Source: Pedobacter sp. D749 (GTDB lineage Bacteria; Bacteroidota; Bacteroidia; Sphingobacteriales; Sphingobacteriaceae). From it: DNA of 64,000 nucleotides. The notes below the pieces were generated by a model. That model saw nothing but the letters and a program-made list of their open reading frames with translations, had not been told where the DNA came from and made no database searches. The stretch is taken from the NCBI RefSeq assembly GCF_019317285.1, contig NZ_CP079218.1, positions 2,480,001-2,544,000 on the forward strand. The letters are read 5' to 3'. Shown here in pieces: positions 45,535-55,525 of this stretch (its first letter is position 1; each line of letters opens with the position of its first letter). The translations under genes were made by a program, and so were the position numbers.

Positions 45535-46803
45535 ATGAAACTTAAATCCCTTTTAACAGCCGTACTGGCCATATCAATAACCTTCACTTACGCTCAGGAA
45601 CAAACGGCCCTGGTAAAAAAACAGGCAGCAAAACTTCAGAAGAAAAACCAAAAAACATTTGTTGCCCTCGGTAACTGGCGCGGAATAGCTAAAGTAAAGG
45701 AAGGATTAGAAATCCCCTTTAACTTCGAGATCAGCGAAAAAAACGGCCACCAAAAATTATCTTTCCGCAATGCTGAAGAGCGTTTCGAAGGTGGTCCTGT
45801 AAAACAAACTGCCGACTCGCTTTTTGTCAAACTGGATCAGTTTGATAACGAACTTGCGTTTGCGATAGTTGGTGATCAGTTAACTGGTGCGTTAAGAAAA
45901 CAGGATAAAGCTGGTAAACCTTTAGTCATTATTGCCGAGCACAAAAATTACCGTTTTAAAACTGATAAACCTGCTACAGCAGACTATTCTGGTAGTTACG
46001 ATGTGGTTTTTACATCGCCAAATGGTAAAGAAGAAAAAACAGTAGGTTTATTTAAACAAACAGGAAACAAACTTACGGGTACTTTTCTCCGCGTAACCGG
46101 CGATTCTCGTTATCTGGAAGGTGTTGTAGAAGGAAATGAATTTCAACTTTCTAGTTTTATTGGCTCCTCTCCTGCTTATTACAAAGGAACTTTCCAGGCA
46201 GATGGAGTTGTTAAGGGTGAAATTTTAGGAGCAAGGGGTAGTCAGCCTTTTACCGGAACCAAAAATAAAGATGCAGCCCTCCCCGATCCTTACAAGCTTA
46301 CTTATCTTAAATCAGGATACAAAACACTTGATTTTAGCTTTCCTGATCTAAATGAAAAAAAGATTTCGCTAAAAGATGAAAAGTATAAAAACAAAGTGGT
46401 GATTTTAACCATAACTGGAAGCTGGTGCCCTAATTGTGTTGACGAAGCTACTTTTATGGCGCCATGGTACAAAAAGAACAAAAATCGCGGTGTAGAAATT
46501 ATTGCTTTGCATTACGAACGTTCAACCGAACCTGAATATGCAAAGAAAGTGATGACCCGTTTCAGAGAACGTTTTGGAATCGAATATGATCAGGTATTGG
46601 CAGGTACAGCAGACAAACAGGTGGTATCTGAATCGTTGCCCGCGCTTGATTCATTTTTATCTTTCCCAACTACCATTATCATCGATAAACAGGGAAATGT
46701 AGCCCAGATCCATACAGGTTTTAATGGCCCGGCAACCGGTAAATTTTATGATGAATTTGTGAAAGAATTTAATGTGGAGATTGATACGCTGTTGAAGAAA
46801 TAG
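45535..46803 (+). CDS. TlpA-like exported thioredoxin-fold protein
   Basis: 422 residues with a signal peptide (YAQ, about 1-20). The first 240 residues are a beta-rich domain of unknown type. The C-terminal 165 form a TlpA/AhpC-like thioredoxin fold with the redox motif WCPNC (about 297-301), a TGSW start and a cis-proline segment SFPTTIIID. Likely a periplasmic thiol-disulfide reductase or a peroxidase-like protein. It is divergent from the SAM-regulated SusC gene; no shared control is evident. Confidence 0.82.
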   Translation: MKLKSLLTAVLAISITFTYAQEQTALVKKQAAKLQKKNQKTFVALGNWRGIAKVKEGLEIPFNFEISEKNGHQKLSFRNAEERFEGGPVKQTADSLFVKLDQFDNELAFAIVGDQLTGALRKQDKAGKPLVIIAEHKNYRFKTDKPATADYSGSYDVVFTSPNGKEEKTVGLFKQTGNKLTGTFLRVTGDSRYLEGVVEGNEFQLSSFIGSSPAYYKGTFQADGVVKGEILGARGSQPFTGTKNKDAALPDPYKLTYLKSGYKTLDFSFPDLNEKKISLKDEKYKNKVVILTITGSWCPNCVDEATFMAPWYKKNKNRGVEIIALHYERSTEPEYAKKVMTRFRERFGIEYDQVLAGTADKQVVSESLPALDSFLSFPTTIIIDKQGNVAQIHTGFNGPATGKFYDEFVKEFNVEIDTLLKK

Positions 46804-47015
46804 CTAGTCTAACAGTAATGACGATCCCTCGCAGCGTGCTACAATGTAAAAGAGCCTAACGAAGACAGTTCAGTTCAGGAACTTTTGGCATAATGTTAAT
46901 TTCACTATTAACTCATTTAGTTTTCAGAGCAACTGGCTGTTGTATGAATCCATGAATATTCAAAAGCTTAAAACCCTTTTGCATTACAACATGTTATCCA
47001 TATACAACAAAAACA

Positions 47016-47603
47016 ATGAATATGAAAAAGTTAATGTATGTAATGGCTATTTCGGCCCTGGCCTTTCAGGCCTGTAATGGTGGAAATAAAGATGCAAAAG
47101 AAAGTGCCGACAGTTTAAACATGGCAAAAGATACCACCACGAATACTACAGCTACAGGAGGAATTGCCGTTGAAGAAGCCGATGCCAAATTCACTACTCA
47201 GGCAGCTGTTGGCGGTATGGCAGAAGTAGAATTGGGAAAACTGGCCCTCGAAAAAAGCAGTAATCCCCAGGTTAAAGAATTTGCAACCATGATGGTTAAA
47301 GACCATGGTATGGCAAATACCGAATTAATGGCCATAGCAAAACAAAAAAACATTACGCTTCCGAGTACAGTAGATGATGAGCACAAGAAAAAAATGGACG
47401 ACCTAAGCAAAAAAACAGGTGCAGATTTTGATAAAGCTTATGTAAGTGCCATGGTTGACGGACATAAATCTACCTTAAAATTAATGGAAGATGAATCAAG
47501 AGATGGAAAAGACGCAGATCTTAAATCTTTTGCAACTAAAACTGCACCAATTGTTCAAAGCCATTTAGTCATGATTAATAAAATAAACGACAGTATGAAA
47601 TAA
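47016..47603 (+). CDS. DUF4142 ferritin-like lipoprotein
   Basis: 195 residues (a second ATG lies two codons in). Lipoprotein signal with LAFQAC, a Thr/Ala-rich linker, then the four-helix DUF4142 domain (VEEADAKFTTQAAVGGMAEVELG, VKEFATMMVKDHGMAN, VDGHKSTLKLMEDE, VQSHLVMIN). Its histidines and acidic residues sit where ferritin-like proteins bind metal, but no function is established. Anchored to a membrane facing the periplasm. It ends in a strong terminator. Confidence 0.85.
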   Translation: MNMKKLMYVMAISALAFQACNGGNKDAKESADSLNMAKDTTTNTTATGGIAVEEADAKFTTQAAVGGMAEVELGKLALEKSSNPQVKEFATMMVKDHGMANTELMAIAKQKNITLPSTVDDEHKKKMDDLSKKTGADFDKAYVSAMVDGHKSTLKLMEDESRDGKDADLKSFATKTAPIVQSHLVMINKINDSMK

Positions 47604-47611
47604 GACTGCTG

Positions 47612-47658
47612 AACGTATTAAAAACGCCTGCCATGTATGGCGTTTAATACGTTTTTTT
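47612..47658 (+). terminator. Long rho-independent terminator after DUF4142 gene
   Basis: AACGTATTA-AAAACGCC (47612-47628) pairs with GGCGTTTAATACGTT (47639-47653) with a two-A bulge and a 10-nt loop, then a T run. Confidence 0.88.
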
Positions 47659-47720
47659 AGTGAGATTTCCTTTCCATCTATCTATATCGCAATCTCAAAT
47701 GCGTTTTTACTTATATTATC

Positions 47721-48398
47721 TTAAACTTCTGGCGGGGTATGCCAATCGATAAAGGTTTTTCTCTTTAACATTTCCAGGTACGGGTAATTTCCGTTTAATT
47801 GTTTACGCTGTTTTAGTTCATATAAAAAATGCCCGCCTAAGTCAACAATAATTTTAGCGGTAGCTAAATACCATACACTATGCGGTTGTTTCCAGCAAAA
47901 AGAATATAGGTTTGAGGTGAATTTAACCCCTTGTAATTCCGGATGGTAAAAATTAAGTATTTTTGGATTGGGTATTCCCTGCATCACCTCAGCTTTTCTA
48001 ACCATTGAAAGGTGATCGGAATGACAAAACTCATAATCCTTTAGTTTCGCATCATCCACATCTGGCAGATGTTTCAATATTTTAAAACCTTTAAATTTTT
48101 TACCATTCAGTACCCATATCAAGTTTGGATAAAAGGCTTCCCTACTATGGAGCTCGGCAGGTGTTATGGGAGAGTTTTGGAACTCAATGGTATAACCCGA
48201 CGGTGTAAAAATATCTGCCCGGTGAGTATCGGAATTTGCAGCATCATAAAAGGCAACCTCTCTAAATGAAGGTGGAAAAGCCAACTTCCAATCCCGGTGC
48301 CATACGGTTTCTTTTCGGTAATGTTCCTTTCTAAATGAAGAAAAATCCGGAACGATTTCAACATGATGTAGATCTTTTCTCATTTCACTATTATCCAT
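47721..48398 (-). CDS. CoiA-like (competence-type nuclease family) protein
   Basis: 225 residues, cytoplasmic. The central stretch HRADIFTPSGYTIEFQNSPI followed by LHSREAFYPNLIWVLNG matches the nuclease-like core of CoiA-family competence proteins (His/Asp, then E...Q...S). The flanking regions are not recognised. Bacteroidetes carry many stand-alone members; the role in DNA uptake or repair is unproven. Faces the DUF4142 terminator. Confidence 0.7.
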   Translation of the reverse strand: MDNSEMRKDLHHVEIVPDFSSFRKEHYRKETVWHRDWKLAFPPSFREVAFYDAANSDTHRADIFTPSGYTIEFQNSPITPAELHSREAFYPNLIWVLNGKKFKGFKILKHLPDVDDAKLKDYEFCHSDHLSMVRKAEVMQGIPNPKILNFYHPELQGVKFTSNLYSFCWKQPHSVWYLATAKIIVDLGGHFLYELKQRKQLNGNYPYLEMLKRKTFIDWHTPPEV

Positions 48399-48577
48399 TC
48401 TCTGGCCGCACGATTAGAAAAACAATTATTTTAGGGAAGCACAAATTTAAACTAAAATTTTTAGTACAAAAATAAACTACAGCGCTAATCAGAATAATAT
48501 TTAAATCATTATGATTGAGCACTAGGCAGATACCAACTATCAAATAAATTTAATTCGATCTGCTCAAAATAGAATGA

Positions 48578-48585
48578 TAACTTTG
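48578..48585 (+). promoter_or_regulatory. -7 box (TAACTTTG) directly before a small gene
   Basis: An exact TAnnTTTG match ending 4 nt before the ATG at 48590, the same geometry as at bioF. Implies a leaderless or very short-leader transcript. Confidence 0.35.
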
Positions 48586-48589
48586 TAGG

Positions 48590-48808
48590 ATGACCATCCA
48601 AGAAATACAGCAGCTAGAAGATTTTTTTACCCAAGCCGGCAAGCAACAGGTTCCAATTTATCTGAATCAGGCTACCGTAATCACCGATTATGCCCATTTT
48701 CTGGAGAGCCATTTTACGCCGCTAAAACTCAATCCTGATGCTAAAGTAAATGTGCCAATTCTACACAGGCTAAAAATGTTAAAGTTATTAATTGAATCAA
48801 ATGCGTAA
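48590..48808 (+). CDS. Small DUF6965-like protein
   Basis: 72 residues, acidic and helical. The pattern (MTIQEIQQLEDFF, then PIYLNQATVITDYAHFLESHF, then VPILHRLKMLKLLI) recalls the small Bacteroidetes DUF6965 proteins, though I am not certain. Function unknown. A promoter box directly precedes it. Confidence 0.5.
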   Translation: MTIQEIQQLEDFFTQAGKQQVPIYLNQATVITDYAHFLESHFTPLKLNPDAKVNVPILHRLKMLKLLIESNA

Positions 48809-49007
48809 AAAACGGTTTAAAAATGGCTTAATCCAACGTTAAAAACCATATTGATCCAGTTTTTTCTGGCCGTTAAACCTTATTTTGAGCCCCATTTAAT
48901 AACGGGTTTGTGTAACCTTTTAAAACTTAACCTACTTTAGTTTTTAAAATAAATATTTCCAACTATATTGGGCGTAATTGGTTATTCCTATACATTGCTC
49001 CTTATTT

Positions 49008-51095
49008 ATGACTAAAAATATATTCATTGCTTCAGCCGAACCCTATACCGGAAAATCAGTAATTGCTTTCGGGATGATCAATATGTTACTGGCAAAAACC
49101 CAAAAGGTAGGTTATTTTAAACCGATTATTGCACAAGACGATCCGAATAAAAAAGATGAACATGTAGAAGCCATGTTAGATTACTTTTCGCTTCCTGTTA
49201 AATATGAAGATGCTTTTGCCTTTACCCGGCAAGAAATGCTCCATCAATCAGAAGATAGCGGAGCGATTATCAATACCATCATCAGTAAATATAAAAAACT
49301 AGAAGATAACTACGATTTCACCGTAATTGAGGGCAGCGATTTTTTAGGCGAAGGCATGGCCTTTGAATTCGAATCAAACGCCTTAATGGCCAAAAACTTA
49401 GGTGCACCTGTTTTAATAGTGGTATCAGGTAAAAACAAAACGGCAAGTCAGCTTTTTAAATCAGCCATCAATATCTATCGGAACTTCCTGTTGCGTGATG
49501 TACAGGTATTAGGTGTAGTGGCCAATATGGTGAATCCGGAGGAAGCGGAGCGTATTAAACAAGCTTTAATCAATCAGTTGCCGACGGAACTGCTTATCGC
49601 CGTTATTCCAACTGAAAACGGTCTGCAAAGTCCAACCATGAACGAAATTACTTTAGCCTTAGGTGGCGAAGTGCTTTTTGGCTCTGAATTATTGGGTAAT
49701 CAGGTTGATAATTTTGTAACAGGAGCCATGATGTTACCCAATTTTTTAAGGCACATTAAAGATAACCTGCTTATTGTTACTCCAGGCGATCGTGGCGATA
49801 TTATTATTGGCGCGCTTCAGGCCAACCTATCAGCCAATTATCCAAAAATTGCTGGTATTGTTTTAACCGCTGGCAGCTTACCTGATGAGCCGATTATTAA
49901 ATTGATTGAAGGTTTACAAACCATTATCCCAATTATAGCGGTACAAAAAGGAACTTTTGAAACCACTACAACCATTGGTGGCATTCATTCTAAAATTACG
50001 ATCGAGAATAAGAAAAAAATTGCTTTGGCAATAGAGCTTTTCGAAAAGTATGTGGATATAAAAGCACTGGATGATAAAATTATCACCTTTAGCTATCAGG
50101 GCATTACCCCACACATGTTCCAGTACCAATTGGTTAAATGGGCCAAACGTGATAAAAAACATATTGTTTTACCTGAAGGAAACGATGAACGCATTTTAAA
50201 AGCGGTCGAAAAACTCATCACCCAAGAAATTGTAGACATTACACTCTTAGGTGATCCTGTTGAAATTACCAATAGTATTAAGAGACTTGGATTAAATTTA
50301 GATACCAATGTTTTAAAAATCCACAACCCAGGACATTCTGCACATTACAATGATTATGTAAATACCTTGCATGAATTGCGCAAAGCCAAAAATGTAAACC
50401 TGGAAATGGCCAGAGATATGATGACTGATGTTTCTTATTTCGGTACGATGATGGTTTACAAAGGTGATGCTGATGGAATGGTTTCGGGGGCCGTTCATAC
50501 CACACAGCATACCATCAGGCCGGCTTTACAGTTTGTTAAAACAAAGCCAGGTGTATCGGTGGTTTCCTCTATTTTCTTTATGTGCCTGCCAGAGCGTGTG
50601 GCCATATTTGGCGATTGTGCGGTTAACCCTAATCCTACTGCCCAGCAATTAGCCGAAATCGCAATTTCGTCGGCAGAGAGCAGTGCCAAATTCGGCATTG
50701 AACCCCGTATTGCCATGCTTTCTTATTCTTCCGGAACATCTGGTGAAGGTGAAGATGTAGAACGCGTAAGAGAAGCGACAGCAATAGTGAAAGCAAAACA
50801 TCCGGAATTAAAAATTGAAGGACCAATACAATACGATGCTGCTGTAGATCCACTTGTGGGTAAACAAAAACTACCGGGATCTGAAGTAGCTGGGAGAGCA
50901 AGTGTGCTCATCTTCCCCGATTTAAACACCGGTAACAACACCTATAAAGCGGTACAGCGCGAAACCGGGGCATTGGCCATTGGCCCAATGTTACAAGGTT
51001 TGAATAAACCAATAAACGATTTGAGCCGTGGCTGCACGGTAGATGATATTTTTAACACCGTTGTAATTACAGCGATTCAATGCCAGGATATTTAA
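49008..51095 (+). CDS. pta: Phosphate acetyltransferase, long form (BioD-like, DRTGG and PTA domains)
   Basis: 695 residues from the ATG at 49008; the in-frame TTG at 48978 is upstream of the conserved start MTKNIFIASAEPYTGKS. The N-terminal dethiobiotin-synthetase-like P-loop domain (1-200), a middle DRTGG domain (about 210-330) and the C-terminal acetyl/butyryl transferase domain (about 365-690, KHIVLPEGNDERILKA, MVSGAVHTT, SYSSGTSGEGEDVERVR) are in the usual order. Converts acetyl-CoA and phosphate to acetyl phosphate. Its stop lies 1 bp from ackA, so the pair is one operon. Confidence 0.95.
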   Translation: MTKNIFIASAEPYTGKSVIAFGMINMLLAKTQKVGYFKPIIAQDDPNKKDEHVEAMLDYFSLPVKYEDAFAFTRQEMLHQSEDSGAIINTIISKYKKLEDNYDFTVIEGSDFLGEGMAFEFESNALMAKNLGAPVLIVVSGKNKTASQLFKSAINIYRNFLLRDVQVLGVVANMVNPEEAERIKQALINQLPTELLIAVIPTENGLQSPTMNEITLALGGEVLFGSELLGNQVDNFVTGAMMLPNFLRHIKDNLLIVTPGDRGDIIIGALQANLSANYPKIAGIVLTAGSLPDEPIIKLIEGLQTIIPIIAVQKGTFETTTTIGGIHSKITIENKKKIALAIELFEKYVDIKALDDKIITFSYQGITPHMFQYQLVKWAKRDKKHIVLPEGNDERILKAVEKLITQEIVDITLLGDPVEITNSIKRLGLNLDTNVLKIHNPGHSAHYNDYVNTLHELRKAKNVNLEMARDMMTDVSYFGTMMVYKGDADGMVSGAVHTTQHTIRPALQFVKTKPGVSVVSSIFFMCLPERVAIFGDCAVNPNPTAQQLAEIAISSAESSAKFGIEPRIAMLSYSSGTSGEGEDVERVREATAIVKAKHPELKIEGPIQYDAAVDPLVGKQKLPGSEVAGRASVLIFPDLNTGNNTYKAVQRETGALAIGPMLQGLNKPINDLSRGCTVDDIFNTVVITAIQCQDI

Positions 51096-51096
51096 T

Positions 51097-52293
51097 ATGA
51101 ACATTTTAGTAATCAATTCGGGAAGTAGTTCCTTAAAGTACCAACTTTTTAAAATGCCCGAAAAAGCGCCTGTTTGCAGCGGGTTGGTAGAAAGGATTGG
51201 CATTGAGGGCTCGTTTATAAAACATACGGTTTATACCAATAACAAAAAACACAGTATAGAACAATCAGGTTTAATATCCAACCATGGTGAAGCTTTAAAA
51301 CAGGTTTTGGCATTATTAACACAGGGAGAATACGCGGTAATTACAAGTCCTGATGATATTGCAGCTGTTGGTCATCGTGTAGTACATGGTGGTGAACATT
51401 TTTCTGGGCCGACTATTATTACTGATGATGTAAAACATCAGATCAAAAAACTGTTTTCCCTTGCTCCGCTCCATAATCCGGTTAATTATAAATGTATTGA
51501 AGTAGCCGAACAGACTTTTGTAAATGCGAAACAAATTGCAGTATTTGATACGGCATTTCATCAAACTATACCAGAACAGGCTTATCGTTACGCCATTCCA
51601 GAATCGTACTATAAAGAGCATGGCATCAGGGTATATGGATTTCATGGTACCAGCCATAAATATGTAAGCGAACAGGCTATTAATTGGTTAAACAAAAAAG
51701 ACAGTAAAATAATCAGTATCCACTTAGGAAATGGCTGCAGTATAACGGCCATTAAAAATGGTAAATCAATAGATACCAGTATGGGTTTTGGCCCACTAAG
51801 TGGCTTAATGATGGGCACACGTTCGGGAGATATCGATCCATCGGTTATTTTTCATCTGATGGAGCATTCCGGATATACCTTAGAGCAGCTGAGCAGCCTG
51901 GTTAATAAACAATCCGGGCTTTTGGGTGTAGGTGGCTCGAGCGATATGCGCGACATCAGAAAAATGGTAAATGAAGGAAATGCAGCAGCAGTTTTAGCCC
52001 TTAAGTTATATGCTTACAGGATTAAGAAATTTATAGGGGCTTATGCAGCTATAATGAACGGCATTGATTCTATTATATTTACAGCAGGGGTTGGTGAAAA
52101 TGACTGCAACATGCGCGAGGCTGTATGTTCAGAGCTGAATTATCTGGGTATTGAATTGGATCCGGCTCAAAATACAGGCTATAATGGCGAACTAAAAGAG
52201 ATTAACACAGCTGATTCAAAGGTTAAGATATTGGTTATTCCAACTAATGAAGAATACGAAATTGCACATCAATGTTTTGGGCTTATAGGCTAA
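51097..52293 (+). CDS. ackA: Acetate kinase
   Basis: 398 residues of the ASKHA fold: NSGSSSLKYQL (7-17), the catalytic HRVVHGG, FDTAFHQTIP, GFHGTSHKYV, and MGTRSGDIDPSV. Converts acetyl phosphate and ADP to acetate and ATP. It starts 1 bp after pta. A 14-bp-arm hairpin follows the stop. Confidence 0.96.
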   Translation: MNILVINSGSSSLKYQLFKMPEKAPVCSGLVERIGIEGSFIKHTVYTNNKKHSIEQSGLISNHGEALKQVLALLTQGEYAVITSPDDIAAVGHRVVHGGEHFSGPTIITDDVKHQIKKLFSLAPLHNPVNYKCIEVAEQTFVNAKQIAVFDTAFHQTIPEQAYRYAIPESYYKEHGIRVYGFHGTSHKYVSEQAINWLNKKDSKIISIHLGNGCSITAIKNGKSIDTSMGFGPLSGLMMGTRSGDIDPSVIFHLMEHSGYTLEQLSSLVNKQSGLLGVGGSSDMRDIRKMVNEGNAAAVLALKLYAYRIKKFIGAYAAIMNGIDSIIFTAGVGENDCNMREAVCSELNYLGIELDPAQNTGYNGELKEINTADSKVKILVIPTNEEYEIAHQCFGLIG

Positions 52294-52323
52294 TTGTAAA
52301 ACTTTTGAATTTTGGCATGGAAA

Positions 52324-52376
52324 AGACTTCCGAAGTTTGCGCTATGGCCTTTGCGCTTTGCCAACTTCGGAAGTCT
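52324..52376. terminator. Inverted repeat between convergent ackA and VOC genes
   Basis: AGACTTCCGAAGTT (52324-52337) and AACTTCGGAAGTCT (52363-52376) are perfect complements with 25 bp between. It probably folds in both transcripts as a shared terminator-like stem, though no T run follows. Confidence 0.6.
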
Positions 52377-52384
52377 AGCCAAGT

Positions 52385-52768
52385 TTAGGACGTTTCCAAA
52401 ATAGACAAAATATTACCAGCAGGATCTCTAAACCAGGCAATATTTGGTCCTCCGTTTCCACGTGAGATGCCTTTACTGTCTGTTTTTAAATACTCTTCAT
52501 TGTAAATCTCAAACTTTACTCCTCTGGCAATCAATTCGTCGGCTGCTTGATCTATATTTTCTACAGGAAAGTTAAGCACTGTAAAAGTTGCAGGTACATG
52601 ATTTGGCTTTGGATATAGTAAAACATTTGCTGATCCGGGAATAACCAATTCAATTAGGCCCATTGGATTATCTTTAACTTCGATACCCAATACTCCTTGA
52701 TAAAAATCTTTCGCTTGCTGTACATCGTCTACAGAAAATGAGCTGAATGCCTTTGAGTTTTGTAACAT
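52385..52768 (-). CDS. VOC-family (glyoxalase/bleomycin-resistance fold) protein
   Basis: 127 residues in two beta-alpha-beta-beta-beta modules ([19 protein letters not shown] to [27 protein letters not shown] to [15 protein letters not shown]). The usual metal positions are not clearly conserved, so an isomerase role is doubtful. Function unknown. It converges with ackA. Confidence 0.8.
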   Translation of the reverse strand: MLQNSKAFSSFSVDDVQQAKDFYQGVLGIEVKDNPMGLIELVIPGSANVLLYPKPNHVPATFTVLNFPVENIDQAADELIARGVKFEIYNEEYLKTDSKGISRGNGGPNIAWFRDPAGNILSILETS

Positions 52769-52882
52769 AAATCTTTTTTTAAATCAGTTTTCATGAGAAC
52801 GGACAGTTAAATTCAGCAGATTAAAACAATAATAACGGGCTGTATAAGCGGCAAAGTACAGGTCCAAACAAGACAATTTCCT

Positions 52883-53359
52883 TTAGCTTTTCCAGTCACC
52901 CAATAAACGTCTGATCACAACGATTTCAGCAATATGGTAGGCATTATGATCTGCAATTTGCAGGGCTTCGCGTAATACACTTTGTCCATCGCCATGCGGA
53001 ATTGGCACATATAAATCTGAAGAATCTAGCAAAGCAATAAATTCTTTCAAATCAGTATCAATCTGCTTTAAGGTGTTGCTCCAGGCCTGTTCATCTTCAG
53101 GTGCCAGTTCTTTAGGCCAATATTCGTCTGGCCATTTAGGCGATTGATGCAATCCATCCTTACTAAATTGGAGCATATCCCACTGAGCGATTCTAATGTG
53201 TTCGGCCAATTGCCAAATACTATAAGGCAAGTTGTTAGGCTTTTCGCCCAAAAGATTAAAAGGTAGATTAGCAACAGCATCTTTAAAGCCTACATGTGCT
53301 CCACCCCCATTTAATAATTTTTTAAGTTCCGTAACCAGTATCGATGTTTGATTTTCCAT
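52883..53359 (-). CDS. DinB-superfamily protein
   Basis: 158 residues from the ATG at 53359 (MENQTSIL); the frame continues 15 residues upstream without support. A four-helix DinB fold with the histidine pattern WQLAEHIRIAQWD and DHNAYHIAE, which usually binds a metal ion. Members include thiol transferases and many proteins of unknown activity. The N-terminal domain of EgtB, encoded nearby, is of the same superfamily, but no link is implied. Confidence 0.8.
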   Translation of the reverse strand: MENQTSILVTELKKLLNGGGAHVGFKDAVANLPFNLLGEKPNNLPYSIWQLAEHIRIAQWDMLQFSKDGLHQSPKWPDEYWPKELAPEDEQAWSNTLKQIDTDLKEFIALLDSSDLYVPIPHGDGQSVLREALQIADHNAYHIAEIVVIRRLLGDWKS

Positions 53360-53473
53360 AATAACTTTAGCAGATTGTATTAACCTAACAAACGTGATTC
53401 TCATAGGTTTGTATAAAAATCAATTTTGGGGGCAGCATTTATTTTTTAATGCATAATTCTTTTAATTTTGGGC

Positions 53474-54547
53474 ATGAACCTATCTTTTCCGATTCTCAAA
53501 GAATACACGTACCTCAATACTGCCAATTCAGGCATTTTATCGACCAATTTGGCTGAATGGCGAACCCAACATGACCAGGCATTTATAGCAGGTGGGAGCA
53601 TTTTCAAGATGGAAAATATACCCATTATTACTGACCTCAGAAATAACATTGCTAAACTTTTCAGTTCAAAACCTGAGAACACCTATCTGGTTCAGAATTT
53701 CTCAGTCGGTTTTAATACTTTATTAAGTGGATTGGACAAAAACCATCGTTTTCTATTACTGGAAGAAGAATATCCATCTGTAAGCTACCCTATAATCAGC
53801 ATGGGTTTTGATTATCACAGTATTCCAATCGACGAAAAACTAGAAGAAAATATCATTAATGTCATCGAAAAATTTAAACCTACCATTCTGGCTTTTAGTA
53901 TGGTACAATACATTAGTGGTTTTAGAATGGATGAGGATTTTATCCGGAAACTAAAAAAAAGCTACCCTGACTTGTTATTAGTTGGAGATGGCACCCAGTT
54001 TTTGGGTACTACTGCCTTTAATTTTGAAAAATCGGGCTTAGATGCATTGATTGGTAGTGGTTACAAGTGGCTTTTAGCCGGATATGGAAACGGTTATGCC
54101 TTGCTTTCCGATCAGATGAAAAATGCCATTTATAATAAAAACAAACTGGCCGAATTACCTACAGCGCCTTTCTTAAAAGGCAAAGATCATTTATCTATGT
54201 GTTTCGAACCCGGGCATCTGGATACCTTAAACTTCGGCACGTTAAACGAAAGTTTAAATTATCTTGGTTCATTTGGTTTCGATTGGATTGAAAAAACCAC
54301 GCAAACGCTCAGTAATCAAGCAAGATTGGAGCTAAATTCAAGAGGATTAGTTCCCGACTGGATGCTCGACAGAAAGTATCAATCGACAATTATGAGTATG
54401 CCTCTGGATCAAAAAACAGTAGATAAACTTGATGCCGCCAAAATACTCTGCTCACCAAGAGGGGCAGGTACAAGGATTTCCTTCCATTTTTATAATAAGG
54501 AAGAGGATTTAAACCGGTTGTTACAAGTTTTAGATGGCAAGAGCTAA
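53474..54547 (+). CDS. Class V aminotransferase-like PLP enzyme, candidate EgtE C-S lyase
   Basis: 357 residues from the ATG at 53474 (an in-frame TTG lies two codons earlier). The fold-type I class V pattern is clear: an LNTANSG start, DGTQFLG (Asp172) and the PLP lysine K198 in SGYKWL, as in cysteine desulfurases and kynureninase-like enzymes. It converges on egtD with a 4-bp overlap of the 3' ends. EgtE, the final PLP C-S lyase of ergothioneine synthesis, has this fold and size, so it is a candidate for that missing step. The evidence is position plus fold only; a desulfurase-like or epimerase role is also possible. Confidence 0.65.
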   Translation: MNLSFPILKEYTYLNTANSGILSTNLAEWRTQHDQAFIAGGSIFKMENIPIITDLRNNIAKLFSSKPENTYLVQNFSVGFNTLLSGLDKNHRFLLLEEEYPSVSYPIISMGFDYHSIPIDEKLEENIINVIEKFKPTILAFSMVQYISGFRMDEDFIRKLKKSYPDLLLVGDGTQFLGTTAFNFEKSGLDALIGSGYKWLLAGYGNGYALLSDQMKNAIYNKNKLAELPTAPFLKGKDHLSMCFEPGHLDTLNFGTLNESLNYLGSFGFDWIEKTTQTLSNQARLELNSRGLVPDWMLDRKYQSTIMSMPLDQKTVDKLDAAKILCSPRGAGTRISFHFYNKEEDLNRLLQVLDGKS

Positions 54548-55518
54548 TCTACTTTCCAAATGGCATCTACAAAATATTGGTTGTGATCAAAAAAACGTTG
54601 AAGAGGTTTAAAGCCTGTTTTCGCGGCCAATTGATCAATATCACTTAAGGAATATTTTTGTGAGATTTCCATAAAAATATATTCATTTTCGATAAAATGA
54701 ATGGCATGGCGGCCAATATTTACAATCTGGTTTTTTAAACTGATGAGGTAACTTTTACAGGCACCTGATGCCGGATCGTAACTGGCATAATGTTCAAATT
54801 GATCAATATTAAAATCACCATCGAGTTCTTTATTGATGCGTTGAAGTAGATTGAGATTGAAAGATCTGGTAATTCCGCCTTTATCGTTATAGGCAGCTAA
54901 AATTTGTTGCGGATTTTTTTTGAGGTCGAAGCCGATAATGAGCAGGTCGTTTGGAGAAAGTAATTGCTTTAAAGACAAACAGAAACTTTCAGCATCGGCA
55001 ATTGTCATGTTACCAATATTTGCGCCCATAAACAGCACCACTTTTCTACGTTCCGACAGTTCAGTGGCTTTTTTCAGCATGTCGAAATAATCGCCATTTA
55101 GCCCTTTAATATCCAACGAAGGAATTTTTTTAGGCAGATTTTCTTCCAGATCAGAAATTACATGCGCTGAAATATCAATCGGAAAATAACTAAATTCCAT
55201 CTGATCGTCCAGCAGTGATTTTAACAGATGAATGGACTTGGTGGCATCACCAGCACCCAACTCGATCAGGTCGAAGGCAGTACCATCTGCAGATATGGCT
55301 TGCGAAAGTTGCGCAGACTGATACTGGAGGATTTCCATTTCTGCATTGGTTAGATAATATTCTTCCATTTCCATAATCTGCTGAAATATGCGGTCTCCGG
55401 TAGCATCATAAAAATACTTGGAAAGCATAAATTTTGGCTCAGATCGTAGTCCTGTTAAGGTTTCCTGAAGAAATTGCGTTTTGTTGTCGGTTGTTATTTC
55501 AATGGTAGTGGTGCTCAT
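54544..55518 (-). CDS. egtD: L-histidine N-alpha-methyltransferase EgtD
   Basis: 324 residues. KYFYDATGD and EMEEYYLTNAE near the N-terminus and the SAM-binding ELGAGD (86-91) are family signatures. Residues that set histidine specificity in mycobacterial EgtD have counterparts here: Asn167 in GANIGN, Tyr210, and the Glu284-x-Ser286 pair in FMEIS. It trimethylates histidine to hercynine using three SAM. It is the last gene of the operon, 7 bp after egtB, which supplies the next step. Confidence 0.93.
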   Translation of the reverse strand: MSTTTIEITTDNKTQFLQETLTGLRSEPKFMLSKYFYDATGDRIFQQIMEMEEYYLTNAEMEILQYQSAQLSQAISADGTAFDLIELGAGDATKSIHLLKSLLDDQMEFSYFPIDISAHVISDLEENLPKKIPSLDIKGLNGDYFDMLKKATELSERRKVVLFMGANIGNMTIADAESFCLSLKQLLSPNDLLIIGFDLKKNPQQILAAYNDKGGITRSFNLNLLQRINKELDGDFNIDQFEHYASYDPASGACKSYLISLKNQIVNIGRHAIHFIENEYIFMEISQKYSLSDIDQLAAKTGFKPLQRFFDHNQYFVDAIWKVD

Positions 55519-55525
55519 GTTTATT

